A DNA stretch of 64,000 nt from JABMPJ01 sp964345005 (GCA_964345005.1 CAYFPQ010000002.1:59885-123884); one strand, 5' to 3'; numbered from the stretch's first letter, positions 47,431-55,930 are shown. Made by a program: numbers and translations. The notes: generated from the letters alone by a model not told the origin.

Positions 47431-49334
47431 GCTATCGAACCACATTGGTGCTACTTGTGATCGTTGGCCTGCTGTGTGCGGCCCTGTGGCTGATGCAGCA
47501 GAGCATGGAGTCAACCGATCGTCGTCTCGCCCTGGCGGGGCGGGTGCTGGACGTTGACCTGTTGCACGCCGACTCCCTCGTGGTTCAACAGCAGGGCGAA
47601 GAGATTGAAATCGAGCGGCGAGGGGGCGAGTGGTGGATCGTGCGGCCGATCGAAGCACGCGCCGATGAAGCCAAGGTTGGTCGTCTTCTGAGCACTTCTG
47701 AAGCCCTTACGTGTATCGAAACCATCACCCGCGAGCAACGTGAGCATCGTGCGCTCAGTTTGGGGGATTATGGTCTAGACCTTCCCCGGATCTCGGTGAC
47801 TTATAGTACCCCACTTGGCACGTGCCGGCTGTTGATCGGCCATGACGCGAGCCTGGGCGAGCGGACATACGTGCGGATAGACGGCGAATCAGAGGTGATG
47901 CTTGCTGAAGGCGATCTTCGCGCCGCGTTGCCTGAATCGCTCGAATCACTGCGTGACCGTGTGCTTCTGCACGGACAACCGGCCCGGGTGACGCGCGTGG
48001 AACTCGAACGGCCCGATGGTGGGTTTGTACAGCTTCTTGTCGGGCCGGAGGGGTGGCACCTGCAACAGCCGGTGCGTGAACCGGCTGACGCCATCGTGGT
48101 AGACGCGCTGCTGGATGCATTGTTCGCCGCACGAATCGAACAGTTTGTGTGGGACCCGCCAGTGGGAGTAGCGCCCGTGGCGGCTGACGCGTCGCCAGTG
48201 GTGGATGCACCCACGGCGCCGGTCGAATCCTATGGCCTGGCGGCTGACACGGCGCCCGCACGATTGCGCGTCTGGTTTGCGGGTGACGATTTGGGGCGCG
48301 AGTTGACCTTTGGAAAGCCGGTAGAGGCCGAAGGCAATTTCGTATACGCCATGTTCACCGAGAGCGGGTCAGTCTTCACGCTGGATGCCGGCCTTCTTGA
48401 GCAATGCCATTTGCCGGTTGACGATCTGCGCAGCCGTACGCTGGTGCGGCTTGACCCGGGACGCGTTCGCTTCCTGGCCGTGCAACAGGGCGACAGAAAG
48501 CTAACACTTGGTCATACCCCGGATGCGGGCTGGTCGATCCTCGAGCCGATTCAGTGGTCGGCTGACCGCGAAATCGTGGCGGATGTGCTGCGTACGCTCA
48601 CAGGAGCCAGGATCCAGTCATTCGTCGATACACCGGCCACGAATCCACCCGCGTCTACAGACGATACGGCTTTGCGCCTGACACTGGACACCGTTTACCC
48701 GCCACAGGCGGCCAACGCCGACGAGCCGGGGGCCAAGATGGACCACACTGCAGGGCGTTGCGAACTGGTAGCTGTCGAGAATGGCGCAGACGACCAGATG
48801 CTCGTGCAAGTTGCAGGCCGCCCCGGCCGGTTCCGCGTGGCGCGCGATGCCCTTGTGCTTCTGCCTGAGGCCGCGGCGCTGCCATTTGCCTTCTTCGACC
48901 GGACGGTTCTGGCTGTGCCGCCGGACAGCGTGCAGCGCGTCGTTATGAAGCGCGCAGATGTCGAGCAGATCCTTGAGCGCGGTGCGGACGGGACGTGGGC
49001 GGCGCCCGGGGGAGTGGAAGGACGGCCAGATGCGCAGGTGCTGTCGGACATACTCTTCCGTGTGTCAAATCTTCGGGCGGTACGCGTGGCGGATCAGCAT
49101 CCCAAGGATCTGGCAGTGTATGGCCTCGACGAGACTGAGACGTCACTCACAGTCGGTCTCACAGACAGCGATGCGATTCAGAAGACCATCTTGATCGGCT
49201 CGCCCTCGGGAGGCGGAGGGCGATACGCGATGATCCAGGGCCAGGAAGTCGTATTTGTTCTGAGTGAGACCGTGGCGAACGGTCTGCTGCGCGATCTCGT
49301 GGCCGTGTCGGAAGAAGCCAAAGATGAGCCGTAA
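47427..49334 (+). CDS. DUF4340-domain periplasmic protein
   Basis: A 635-residue protein with one N-terminal membrane helix (VLLVIVGLLCAALWLM) and several repeats of a DUF4340-like unit in which a Val-X-Arg-Val strand is followed by a lysine or glutamate pair and a TWxI/GWxI strand (for example EWWIVRPIEARADEAKVGRL and DAGWSILEPIQWSADREIV). DUF4340 proteins consistently follow GldG-type genes. It is probably an outer-face partner of the transporter; the cargo is unknown. Confidence 0.88.
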   Translation: MSYRTTLVLLVIVGLLCAALWLMQQSMESTDRRLALAGRVLDVDLLHADSLVVQQQGEEIEIERRGGEWWIVRPIEARADEAKVGRLLSTSEALTCIETITREQREHRALSLGDYGLDLPRISVTYSTPLGTCRLLIGHDASLGERTYVRIDGESEVMLAEGDLRAALPESLESLRDRVLLHGQPARVTRVELERPDGGFVQLLVGPEGWHLQQPVREPADAIVVDALLDALFAARIEQFVWDPPVGVAPVAADASPVVDAPTAPVESYGLAADTAPARLRVWFAGDDLGRELTFGKPVEAEGNFVYAMFTESGSVFTLDAGLLEQCHLPVDDLRSRTLVRLDPGRVRFLAVQQGDRKLTLGHTPDAGWSILEPIQWSADREIVADVLRTLTGARIQSFVDTPATNPPASTDDTALRLTLDTVYPPQAANADEPGAKMDHTAGRCELVAVENGADDQMLVQVAGRPGRFRVARDALVLLPEAAALPFAFFDRTVLAVPPDSVQRVVMKRADVEQILERGADGTWAAPGGVEGRPDAQVLSDILFRVSNLRAVRVADQHPKDLAVYGLDETETSLTVGLTDSDAIQKTILIGSPSGGGGRYAMIQGQEVVFVLSETVANGLLRDLVAVSEEAKDEP

Positions 49335-50430
49335 GCGCCCTTTCTCGGTGCAACACCTCCTGCGGTATGCCGTGCAAGGTACCGCACTGGGCCTGGTAGT
49401 CACCGCGCTCATCATGCTGTTCACATCTGACCGCGAGACGTTCGCACAGCTTCGCGACTTTCCGCTCTACTTCCTCCCGCTCATGCTGGCCATGGTCTGT
49501 GTGGCGTGGATCTGTGCAGGAACGCGTCTTTGGCTGATCTCGCGGTCCATGGGTTACGGGTTCCGCTACCGCGACATGCTGACCATGGGGCTGGCTTCCG
49601 AGTTCGGCGTCTCGGCTTCGCCGGCGGGAGTGGGCGGTGCGGCGGTGCGCATGGGGTATCTTCATCGCGCGGGCGTGCCGATGCATTCGGCGCTTACGAT
49701 CTTCGCGGCCGACTCGGTGCTCGACACAATCTTCTTCTTTCTACTGAGCCCCATCACGATTGTGATCATGGCGCGTGACCCGACCTGGTGGGGCATTGCA
49801 CGAGGTGGGCTGAAGCTGGGGCCGGAAACACTGGTGGCGTTGGCCGGAATGGTCCTGGCGATCCTGCTGATCGTCAGGTTCTGGTCGGTCATCATGCGTT
49901 CGATCAACCGCTTGGTTGTACGCGTCCCCGGCAGCGCACGTTTCCGTCTGCCTGCAAGGTGGCGTCACCTTCAGCACATGGTGAAGCGAACCGTACACCG
50001 GGCTTGGACAGGCACCCATTTCCTTGTTCGGTCTCGGCGATGGGTATTGCTGGCCAGCCTGGCATTGTCCGGTACGCAGTGGGTCTGCCGTTACGGCATT
50101 CTGCCACTCATTCTGTTGGCGTTCCACGCAGCCCGCAATCCCGTACCGCTTCTGCTGCTTCAGGGATTCTTCTTCGCCGTAGCCCTGGTGCTTGTCCTGC
50201 CCGGTGGCGGCGGTGGTATCGAGCTGCTGACTACAGCGATTCTGCGCTACTTCGTTCCCATGAATCTTGTGGGGGCGGTGGTACTCCTCTGGCGGCTGTT
50301 CACATACCACCTCTACCTCTTGGTGGGGGGTATTGTGTTTGCGCGGACCTGTCACCGCCGTATGCCGCTGACAATCCTCGAGAACCATCACGGCGACCTG
50401 ATGGCGCACATGGACCGGGTGCATGGCTAG
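49324..50430 (+). CDS. UPF0104/LPG-synthase-type membrane protein
   Basis: A 368-residue protein with eight hydrophobic helices, in the lysylphosphatidylglycerol-synthase transmembrane family (YbhN/AglD-like). The conserved EFGVSASPAGVGGAAVRMGY and LPGGGGGIELLTTAILRYF segments match. Such proteins flip or modify lipids. The ATG at 49324 overlaps the DUF4340 gene by 11 bases, ending the five-gene operon. A half copy of the palindromic repeat follows directly. Confidence 0.88.
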   Translation: MSRKRPFSVQHLLRYAVQGTALGLVVTALIMLFTSDRETFAQLRDFPLYFLPLMLAMVCVAWICAGTRLWLISRSMGYGFRYRDMLTMGLASEFGVSASPAGVGGAAVRMGYLHRAGVPMHSALTIFAADSVLDTIFFFLLSPITIVIMARDPTWWGIARGGLKLGPETLVALAGMVLAILLIVRFWSVIMRSINRLVVRVPGSARFRLPARWRHLQHMVKRTVHRAWTGTHFLVRSRRWVLLASLALSGTQWVCRYGILPLILLAFHAARNPVPLLLLQGFFFAVALVLVLPGGGGGIELLTTAILRYFVPMNLVGAVVLLWRLFTYHLYLLVGGIVFARTCHRRMPLTILENHHGDLMAHMDRVHG

Positions 50431-50438
50431 TAGTGCCC

Positions 50439-50465
50439 GGCCCGCCCGGAGGTCGGGCCCTACCC
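50439..50465. repeat. Half copy of the palindromic element
   Basis: One hairpin, GGCCCG/CGGGCC, followed by CTACC, nine bases after the UPF0104 stop. Only one of the two hairpins of the full element is present. Confidence 0.7.
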
Positions 50466-50513
50466 AGCGCTTGAATGCGCCAGACGGCCGCGAATCGACG
50501 CGAGGTACAGACT

Positions 50514-50936
50514 TCAGTACGCCTGCTGTACGAAATGCTTGAGGATGTAGTCCATGGACTCTTCGAGGCTGGGCAGGATCTTGGTGCAGAACTTCACCAT
50601 CCAGGGATTGCACTCCTTGAACTCGAAGGGGCTGAATCCGACGACGAATTTCTGCAGGTCATGTGAGGCGTAGAAGACCTCCATGGAGGTGCCGATCGAC
50701 GGCTTGTTGTAGTTGACCAGCACGATGTCGGCATCGCGCACATCCTGCAGGTCAAACTCGACAATCTCGTTGGCGCTGTCGACTTCGCGATCCTTGAAAT
50801 TGCGGCGCATGGGGTCGAGCATGACGAAACGGCGGCCAAGTACTTCATGGGCGAGCCGACGCCATTCGCGGGCCGTACCTTCGTGTTCATCCATAATGGG
50901 GCCGCACAGGTAGATTCTTGGCATATTTGCATTCAT
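50514..50936 (-). CDS. Nucleoside 2-deoxyribosyltransferase-like protein
   Basis: A 140-residue protein of the nucleoside deoxyribosyltransferase-like family. It begins MPRIYLCGPI, has IVEFDLQDVRDADIVLVNYN, and the catalytic-type glutamate in GTSMEVFYA. The family transfers deoxyribose between bases or acts as a hydrolase on nucleotides. The start at 50936 gives the family N-terminus and lies 11 bases after the stop of the deoxyhypusine-synthase-like gene, so both should be translated together. Small size and this pairing leave the substrate open. Confidence 0.85.
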   Translation of the reverse strand: MNANMPRIYLCGPIMDEHEGTAREWRRLAHEVLGRRFVMLDPMRRNFKDREVDSANEIVEFDLQDVRDADIVLVNYNKPSIGTSMEVFYASHDLQKFVVGFSPFEFKECNPWMVKFCTKILPSLEESMDYILKHFVQQAY

Positions 50937-50947
50937 GGCCGCTCTTC

Positions 50948-52051
50948 TCACTCCTCCAAGGCCCCGCACAGCGACAGCAGGAAATCCCGATTGTCTGCGG
51001 AGGCATAACGCATCGTGCCTCCCATTCTGCTAAAGGTCTTGCAGTATCGCAAATAATAGGCCGGGTTGTCCATCGGCGGCTCGCCCTCGGTTCCCCAGTC
51101 CCATGTTGCTGCTGCCAGATCCACGACGCCGATGAAATGATCGTCGATATGCTCACCCACCTGGTGTTCCACGTTCTGAGCCATGGAAAGGGCCTTCTCG
51201 AAGATCATGGGTGACATCACGGCGGAACCGACAGAAAGATAGACGCCGCCCCCAATTCGCGTGATGGAATCGGCGAAGCGGAGGTAGTCGCGCTGGGCCG
51301 TTCGGCCGATTGCCGGGCCGTGGTTCATGGGGTGGTTATAGATGATGTCGTGGCCGAACATCGGGTGGCCCGTAAACGGGATGCCCAGTCGGAACGCAGC
51401 GGCTTGAGCGCTGAACTGCTTGAACGGGTGAGGAATCTCGAGGCGCCCGGGAGCGAGATCGAAGTCCCGCACGGCGGCCAACAAGTCCGCCGCAGCCGCA
51501 GCGCGCTCCGGATCTTCCTTCGCGGCTGCTGCCGCCACACACAGATCGTCAGCAGCGGGAATGTCGAGTCCGCCAGTCTCGATCATGGCGCCGACGGACT
51601 CACCGTAACCGCGTCCCTCCCACGCTCCGATCCGCAAAGCAAGGTTGATGTAGCGCCCCGTCTCTTCCCAGATGCCGAACTGACCGGCCGCGACATTGGC
51701 GCGCACATCCTCACTGGTCTCGCCTTGGAAGGCGAACTCCCAGTCATGAATAATGCCGGCTCCGTTTGTGGCCAGATGGGTAACCCAGCCCTGTTCCATC
51801 AGACTAACGAGAACGGAACCAAGGCCGTTCTTGATCGTGTGAGCCCCAAACGCCAGGATCACCGACCGATTGCCATCGCGAGCGGCGCGAATCCGGTCAG
51901 CAGTTTCGCGGACGACGTCAGCAGCCTCTTGGGAAAGCGCGCGCGGGCTTGCACCGACAGGAACGAGATCGCTTTCGATGCTCAGCTTGTTCTTTCGCTC
52001 CGAGAGGGCAAGCACATGGAGACGATGGCGGTCGAATTCAGAATACGGCAT
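50948..52051 (-). CDS. Deoxyhypusine-synthase-like protein, unknown substrate
   Basis: A 367-residue soluble protein. Segments such as ILAFGAHTIKNGLG, GWVTHLATNGAGIIHDWEF and FTGHPMFGHDIIYNHP are reminiscent of the NAD-binding fold of deoxyhypusine synthase, in which a TTAGG-type loop and an HD pair are conserved. Bacteria lack eIF5A, so true hypusine formation is unlikely; homospermidine-type or unknown aminoalkyl or NAD-dependent chemistry is more plausible. The similarity is by recollection and moderate. It pairs with a deoxyribosyltransferase-like gene. Confidence 0.6.
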   Translation of the reverse strand: MPYSEFDRHRLHVLALSERKNKLSIESDLVPVGASPRALSQEAADVVRETADRIRAARDGNRSVILAFGAHTIKNGLGSVLVSLMEQGWVTHLATNGAGIIHDWEFAFQGETSEDVRANVAAGQFGIWEETGRYINLALRIGAWEGRGYGESVGAMIETGGLDIPAADDLCVAAAAAKEDPERAAAAADLLAAVRDFDLAPGRLEIPHPFKQFSAQAAAFRLGIPFTGHPMFGHDIIYNHPMNHGPAIGRTAQRDYLRFADSITRIGGGVYLSVGSAVMSPMIFEKALSMAQNVEHQVGEHIDDHFIGVVDLAAATWDWGTEGEPPMDNPAYYLRYCKTFSRMGGTMRYASADNRDFLLSLCGALEE

Positions 52052-52128
52052 GGGTATCGGACGTCCCTTCGTTTTGGATCATGATGGGACGTCCGAAACA
52101 GGAATACAAGCGCGATCAGAAAGAGGGC

Positions 52129-52926
52129 TTATCCCTTGACCGTGCCGTCTACGCCGACGATGACTTCTTCGAAGGCAAGATCGGTACGGCCGCTCTCCGC
52201 CACGGCTTGCTCCACAATCTGAGTCAGGCCGCCACAGCAGGGCACTTCCATACGCAGGACGATAACTTTGGGGATGGTCTTGTCCTGGAGAACAGCCGCC
52301 AGCTTGCCGACATAGGGTTCCGTCCTATCCAGTTTGGGGCAGGCGACTACCACGCCACGCCCGCGGATGTAGCGCCAGTGCGTATCCGCCGAGGCGATCG
52401 GCGCACACGTGCTGAGCACCACCAACTCCTTGTTCATGAAGAACGGTGCCCCCGGAGAGACCAGGTGAAGCTGAACCGGCCACTGCTGCAGATCCGACTT
52501 CACGACTTGGCCGGGCAGGTCGCTTCCTGTGGCTGTTGGTTTAGCTGCTGTCTCAGCGCTGGCCATACGCATCCGTGTGCCGGGGCATCCTCCTCCGCCA
52601 GCATGCGGTAGGGGTGGGGGCGTTTCGGGCTTCTTCGCATGGCGTTCCGCCGCAGCGCGCATCCGGTCCACTGCAGCTTGACCGCTGCTCTCCAGCAAGT
52701 GTTCCTCGACGGCCTCCGGGTCAAACGCATCGCACTCACGCTCTTCAATGGTCAGGGCTCCGGTGGGACAGTCGCCGATACAATCGCCGAAACCGTCGCA
52801 CAGCAGATCCTTTACGATCTTTGCCTTGCCATCTACCAGTTCCAGGGCGCCTTCGGCGCAGGCCGTGATGCAGTTGCCACAGCCGTTGCACAGATCTTCG
52901 TCAATCTTGATAATCTTGCGCTTCAT
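52129..52926 (-). CDS. Ferredoxin-domain protein with C-terminal cysteine module
   Basis: A 265-residue iron-sulfur protein. The first cluster motif CNGCGNCITAC is complete (C-x2-C-x2-C-x3-C). The second, LCDGFGDCIGDCP, has phenylalanine in place of the second cysteine, so it keeps three ligands. A proline- and alanine-rich linker leads to a C-terminal domain with LSTCAPIASADTHW, VVACPKLDRTEPYV and EVPCCGGLTQIV. It sits directly downstream of hcp on the same strand and is probably its electron carrier. The ATG at 52926 follows GGGAGAG. Confidence 0.85.
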   Translation of the reverse strand: MKRKIIKIDEDLCNGCGNCITACAEGALELVDGKAKIVKDLLCDGFGDCIGDCPTGALTIEERECDAFDPEAVEEHLLESSGQAAVDRMRAAAERHAKKPETPPPLPHAGGGGCPGTRMRMASAETAAKPTATGSDLPGQVVKSDLQQWPVQLHLVSPGAPFFMNKELVVLSTCAPIASADTHWRYIRGRGVVVACPKLDRTEPYVGKLAAVLQDKTIPKVIVLRMEVPCCGGLTQIVEQAVAESGRTDLAFEEVIVGVDGTVKG

Positions 52927-52959
52927 TGTCTTCTCTCCCTCTGCTGCTGTCTTCATCTC

Positions 52960-53041
52960 GGTCCGCTCGGAGAGCGGACCCTACCTGATCGGCGGCTCGG
53001 CCTCATCGCCCGTGAGGTAGGGCCCGCTCTCCGAGCGGGCC
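52960..53041. repeat. Dispersed palindromic element, most complete copy
   Basis: Two perfect nine-base hairpins, GGTCCGCTC/GAGCGGACC and GGCCCGCTC/GAGCGGGCC, are joined by CTACCT ... AGGTAG in inverted order around a 30-base centre. The stems differ by a compensated T-A to C-G change. It lies between hcp and the ferredoxin gene. Confidence 0.9.
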
Positions 53042-53068
53042 GCAACCTTATCAGTTCATCGGTTCATT

Positions 53069-54718
53069 CTACCCGAGAATGGCCTTCAGGTCGTCCTCAG
53101 CCGTTCCTATCGGCTTGATGCCGAACGTGTCCACGAGCACCTGGAGCACCGTCGGCGTCACAAAAGCCGGCAGGCTTGGGCCCAGGCGAATATCTTTGAT
53201 CCCCAAGTGGAGCAAGGTCAACAGGATACAGACCGCTTTCTGTTCATACCATGATAGTACCAACGAGAGCGGCAGACTGTTGACATCCGTATCAAACGCA
53301 TCGGCCAGGGCCACCGCAATCTGAATCGCCGAATACGCATCATTGCACTGACCGCAATCCAACAGGCGCGGTATGCCGCCGATATCGCCGAAGTCGAGCT
53401 TGTTAAAGCGGAACTTCCCACAGGCCAGTGTCAGGATCACGCAATCCTCCGGCACGGCCTCGGCCAGTTCGGTATAGTAGTTGCGACCGCTCTTTGCGCC
53501 GTCACAGCCGCCGATCAGGAAGAAATGGCGGATATCGCCGCTCTTCACCGCGTCAATCACCGTGTCGGCTACGCCCATCACAGCGTTATGGGCGAACCCG
53601 ACCGTGATCGTCTTGTCCGACCCGTCTTTGCTGAAGCCATCGGTTTCGAGTGCGGCCTCGATCACCGGTGCAAAGTCGCCGTCGCCCACATGCGTCACGC
53701 CCGGCCATGCCACCAGCCCGCTCGTGAAGATACGGTCCTTGTAGGTGTCATGCGGATTCTGGATGCAGTTGGTCGTCATCAGAATTGCGCCCGGGAAGGC
53801 ATCGAATTCCCGCTGCTGGTCTTGCCATGCACCGCCGTAGTTCCCCACGAGGTGCGGATATTTCTTGAGTTCCGGATAGCCGTGCGCCGGGAGCATCTCG
53901 CCGTGCGTGTAGATGTTGATACCCTTGCCCTCGGTCTGCTTGAGCAGCAGGTCGAGATCCTTTAGATCGTGACCCGATACGAGAATGGCTTTGCCCTTCA
54001 CCGGCTCTACGCGAACAGCGGTGGGTTCGGGATTGCCGTAGGCACCCGTGTTGGCGTGGTCGAGCAGTTCCATAACCCGCAGGTTGATCTCGCCGCAGCG
54101 CAGGTTCATTGCCAGCAAGTCATCGACCGTCAGGTCGTCGCGGGTAAGGAAGTCGAGCGCTTCGTGGAAGAACATGTAGACGGCCCGGTCCTCCTTGCCG
54201 AGGATGTAGGCGTGGTCGGCGTAGGCCGCCGTGCCCTTGAGCCCATAGGTGAGTAACTCGATAAGTGCCGTGATGTCTTCGCCCAACGTTTCCTTGCGCA
54301 CCAGAACGCCAACTTCCTGGCCCTCCGTCACCAGGCCCTCAAGGTCGGACGCGGGCTGCCACACGGCGGGCCCGGAAAGCTCCTCCTCGATGTTACCGGC
54401 CTTCATGGCGGCGTCGTGGTACATCGCACGGGCGTTGTCCTTTACCTGGGCCGCTTTGCGCAACAAATCAACCAGACGGTCCGCATCGAAGTTAACGTTC
54501 GTCACCGTGGTGAAGAGCGCCTCCGTGACAAACAGATCGACGTCATGGTCATGCACGCCGAGCTTGCCGGCACGATAGGCGTACTGCGAAATTCCTTTTG
54601 CCGCGTGGACCAGGAGATCCTGGAGCGCGGCTACATCGGGATCTTTTCCGCACACCCCGAACTTCGTGCACCCTTCGCCCTTTGCACTCTGCTCACACTG
54701 ATAACAGAACATACTCAT
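53069..54718 (-). CDS. hcp: Hydroxylamine reductase / hybrid cluster protein
   Basis: Hcp reduces NO to N2O or hydroxylamine to ammonia under anoxic nitrosative stress. The 549-residue protein has the N-terminal CYQCEQSAKGEGCTKFGVC motif (C-x2-C-x8-C-x5-C, the class I spacing) and the hybrid-cluster ligands in GHDLKDLD, MTTNCIQNP, GGCDGAKSGRNYY and LACGKFRFN. The ATG at 54718 follows GGAG; longer forms upstream lack a site. It is divergent from a Crp/Fnr regulator with an FNR-type box between. Confidence 0.97.
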   Translation of the reverse strand: MSMFCYQCEQSAKGEGCTKFGVCGKDPDVAALQDLLVHAAKGISQYAYRAGKLGVHDHDVDLFVTEALFTTVTNVNFDADRLVDLLRKAAQVKDNARAMYHDAAMKAGNIEEELSGPAVWQPASDLEGLVTEGQEVGVLVRKETLGEDITALIELLTYGLKGTAAYADHAYILGKEDRAVYMFFHEALDFLTRDDLTVDDLLAMNLRCGEINLRVMELLDHANTGAYGNPEPTAVRVEPVKGKAILVSGHDLKDLDLLLKQTEGKGINIYTHGEMLPAHGYPELKKYPHLVGNYGGAWQDQQREFDAFPGAILMTTNCIQNPHDTYKDRIFTSGLVAWPGVTHVGDGDFAPVIEAALETDGFSKDGSDKTITVGFAHNAVMGVADTVIDAVKSGDIRHFFLIGGCDGAKSGRNYYTELAEAVPEDCVILTLACGKFRFNKLDFGDIGGIPRLLDCGQCNDAYSAIQIAVALADAFDTDVNSLPLSLVLSWYEQKAVCILLTLLHLGIKDIRLGPSLPAFVTPTVLQVLVDTFGIKPIGTAEDDLKAILG

Positions 54719-54794
54719 CTCTTCTCTCCTGCTGTGTAGTTTGGTTTTCTCTTCAACAACGCGGCTATCATGACACGCGGCTGAACAGCTAACC

Positions 54795-54808
54795 TTGACG
54801 CGGATCAA
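54795..54808. promoter_or_regulatory. FNR/HcpR-type binding site
   Basis: TTGACGCGGATCAA matches the TTGA-N6-TCAA core of Crp/Fnr-family sites. It is 76 bases upstream of the hcp start and 26 bases from the regulator ATG, suited to control both genes. Confidence 0.65.
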
Positions 54809-54834
54809 GAAACAGTGTTTTTTCTTCATCTGTC

Positions 54835-55479
54835 ATGGATGCCAACCACCTACAGGTAGAAACGCTGCTCAGGCGGGCGGAGTTCTTTGCGGGATTGCCG
54901 GACTCAGGCTACCGCGCCCTGTCGCAGGTGGCACGCGTCGAGGATCATGCCAAGCGAGAGATCGTGTTCCACGAGGGGCAAAGCGGCGCGTGTATGTATC
55001 TCGTTGCCGAGGGGAAGGTGCAGCTCTACAGGACCAGTCCGGATGGACGGGATGTGACAATCCGGGTGATTGGCGCCAACGAGGTGTTTGCCGAAGTGAT
55101 CCTGTTCGAGAGCAGTGTCTACCCCGTCACGGCCGAGTGCATTGCAGGCACTCGTCTCGTGACGCTGCCGCGCACCGAGATTCATCGCCTGCTCGGAGAC
55201 GCCGATTTCCGCGCTGGTTTTATCGGGCACCTCATGAACAAGATGCGTTACCTCACCGGCCGCATTCGCGAGTTGACGCTGCACGACGTCGAGACGCGAT
55301 TCTTCGCGTTCCTCGATGAACACTACGGCGATGCCGCCGAGGTCGAATTGGATATTTCGAAGAAAGATCTCGCCGCCGCCATCAGCACCACGCCCGAATC
55401 GCTATCGCGCCTCATCAACCGCCTCAGCCACGAAGGCGCGATCGAGTGGACGGGGCGGAAGCTGAGGCGACTCCAGTAA
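54835..55479 (+). CDS. Crp/Fnr-family regulator, probably controlling hcp
   Basis: A 214-residue regulator with a cyclic-nucleotide-binding-type beta roll (about 15-120: KREIVFHEGQSGACMYLVAE, GRDVTIRVIGANEVFAEVIL) and a C-terminal winged helix (KKDLAAAISTTPESLSRLIN). It lacks the N-terminal cysteines of FNR, like HcpR-type sensors that bind heme or another ligand in the beta roll. Divergent placement from hcp with a shared TTGA-N6-TCAA site suggests it activates hcp. The start has no obvious ribosome-binding site. Confidence 0.9.
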   Translation: MDANHLQVETLLRRAEFFAGLPDSGYRALSQVARVEDHAKREIVFHEGQSGACMYLVAEGKVQLYRTSPDGRDVTIRVIGANEVFAEVILFESSVYPVTAECIAGTRLVTLPRTEIHRLLGDADFRAGFIGHLMNKMRYLTGRIRELTLHDVETRFFAFLDEHYGDAAEVELDISKKDLAAAISTTPESLSRLINRLSHEGAIEWTGRKLRRLQ

Positions 55480-55505
55480 GAGCAGAAGCCGCGATAGCTG
55501 TCCCT

Positions 55506-55661
55506 TTACTTGGTGCGACTCGCATTCTTGGCCTGAAGGGCATCTTCGATGAGTTTTCTGGCCATCCAGGCCAGCGTTCTCTCGTCTTGCTCTGCCAACG
55601 ACTGAATAGCTGAGTGCATCCTCTCGTCGACTCGAATCGTGATGATGACATTCTTCTTCAT
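55506..55661 (-). CDS. Ribbon-helix-helix protein, orphan antitoxin-like
   Basis: A 51-residue ribbon-helix-helix (CopG-type) protein: NVIITIRVDERMHSAIQSLA, then RTLAWMARKLIEDAL. The ATG at 55661 gives the family N-terminus. Such proteins are usually antitoxins or autorepressors, but no toxin gene follows: its stop lies 26 bases from the convergent Crp/Fnr gene. A palindrome upstream may be its operator. Confidence 0.8.
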   Translation of the reverse strand: MKKNVIITIRVDERMHSAIQSLAEQDERTLAWMARKLIEDALQAKNASRTK

Positions 55662-55698
55662 GGAGTGATAAAGACAGTTTCGCTCGTTGACATTCAAC

Positions 55699-55713
55699 GA
55701 ATACTATGTATTC
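55699..55713. promoter_or_regulatory. Palindromic operator upstream of the RHH gene
   Basis: GAATACTATGTATTC is a palindrome with perfect six-base arms in AT-rich DNA, 37 bases upstream of the ribbon-helix-helix ATG. Confidence 0.5.
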
Positions 55714-55810
55714 TACGAATTCATCATGATCCGCATCTGACGAGAGAAAGGGCGTGCGCCAGGCCTCTGGCGTTTGAGACGTGACTGATGACAGATGCCA
55801 TCCAGGCATA

Positions 55811-55835
55811 GGGAAATTCCCTTAGGGGAAATCCC
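55811..55835. repeat. Tandem GGGAAATTCCC-type palindromes
   Basis: GGGAAATTCCC (55811-55821) is followed after three bases by GGGGAAATCCC (55825-55835). The spacing suggests two protein-binding half elements, or a relic promoter. Confidence 0.4.
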
Positions 55836-55930
55836 GTAAGCCTAAAGGCGGATAGACGTGGTGGCGGAGGCAAAGCTACAGTCCAGCCTGAAGATGGGCT
55901 TGCGGGAAGATGGTGAGGGGAACGGCTGTC

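Noticed and set aside
46237..47658. 473-codon frame antisense to GldG and DUF4340 genes
   Set aside because: It spans the junction of two real genes and has no motif.
50948..52051. True deoxyhypusine synthase
   Set aside because: No bacterial eIF5A substrate is expected, and the similarity is limited to a few fold-level segments.
5855..53041. Insertion sequence explanation for the palindromic elements
   Set aside because: No transposase frame, no target-site duplication, and internal double hairpins instead of simple terminal repeats.
52129..54718. Hcr-type NADH oxidoreductase partner of Hcp
   Set aside because: The neighbouring gene has ferredoxin cysteines but no FAD or NAD(P) binding motif.
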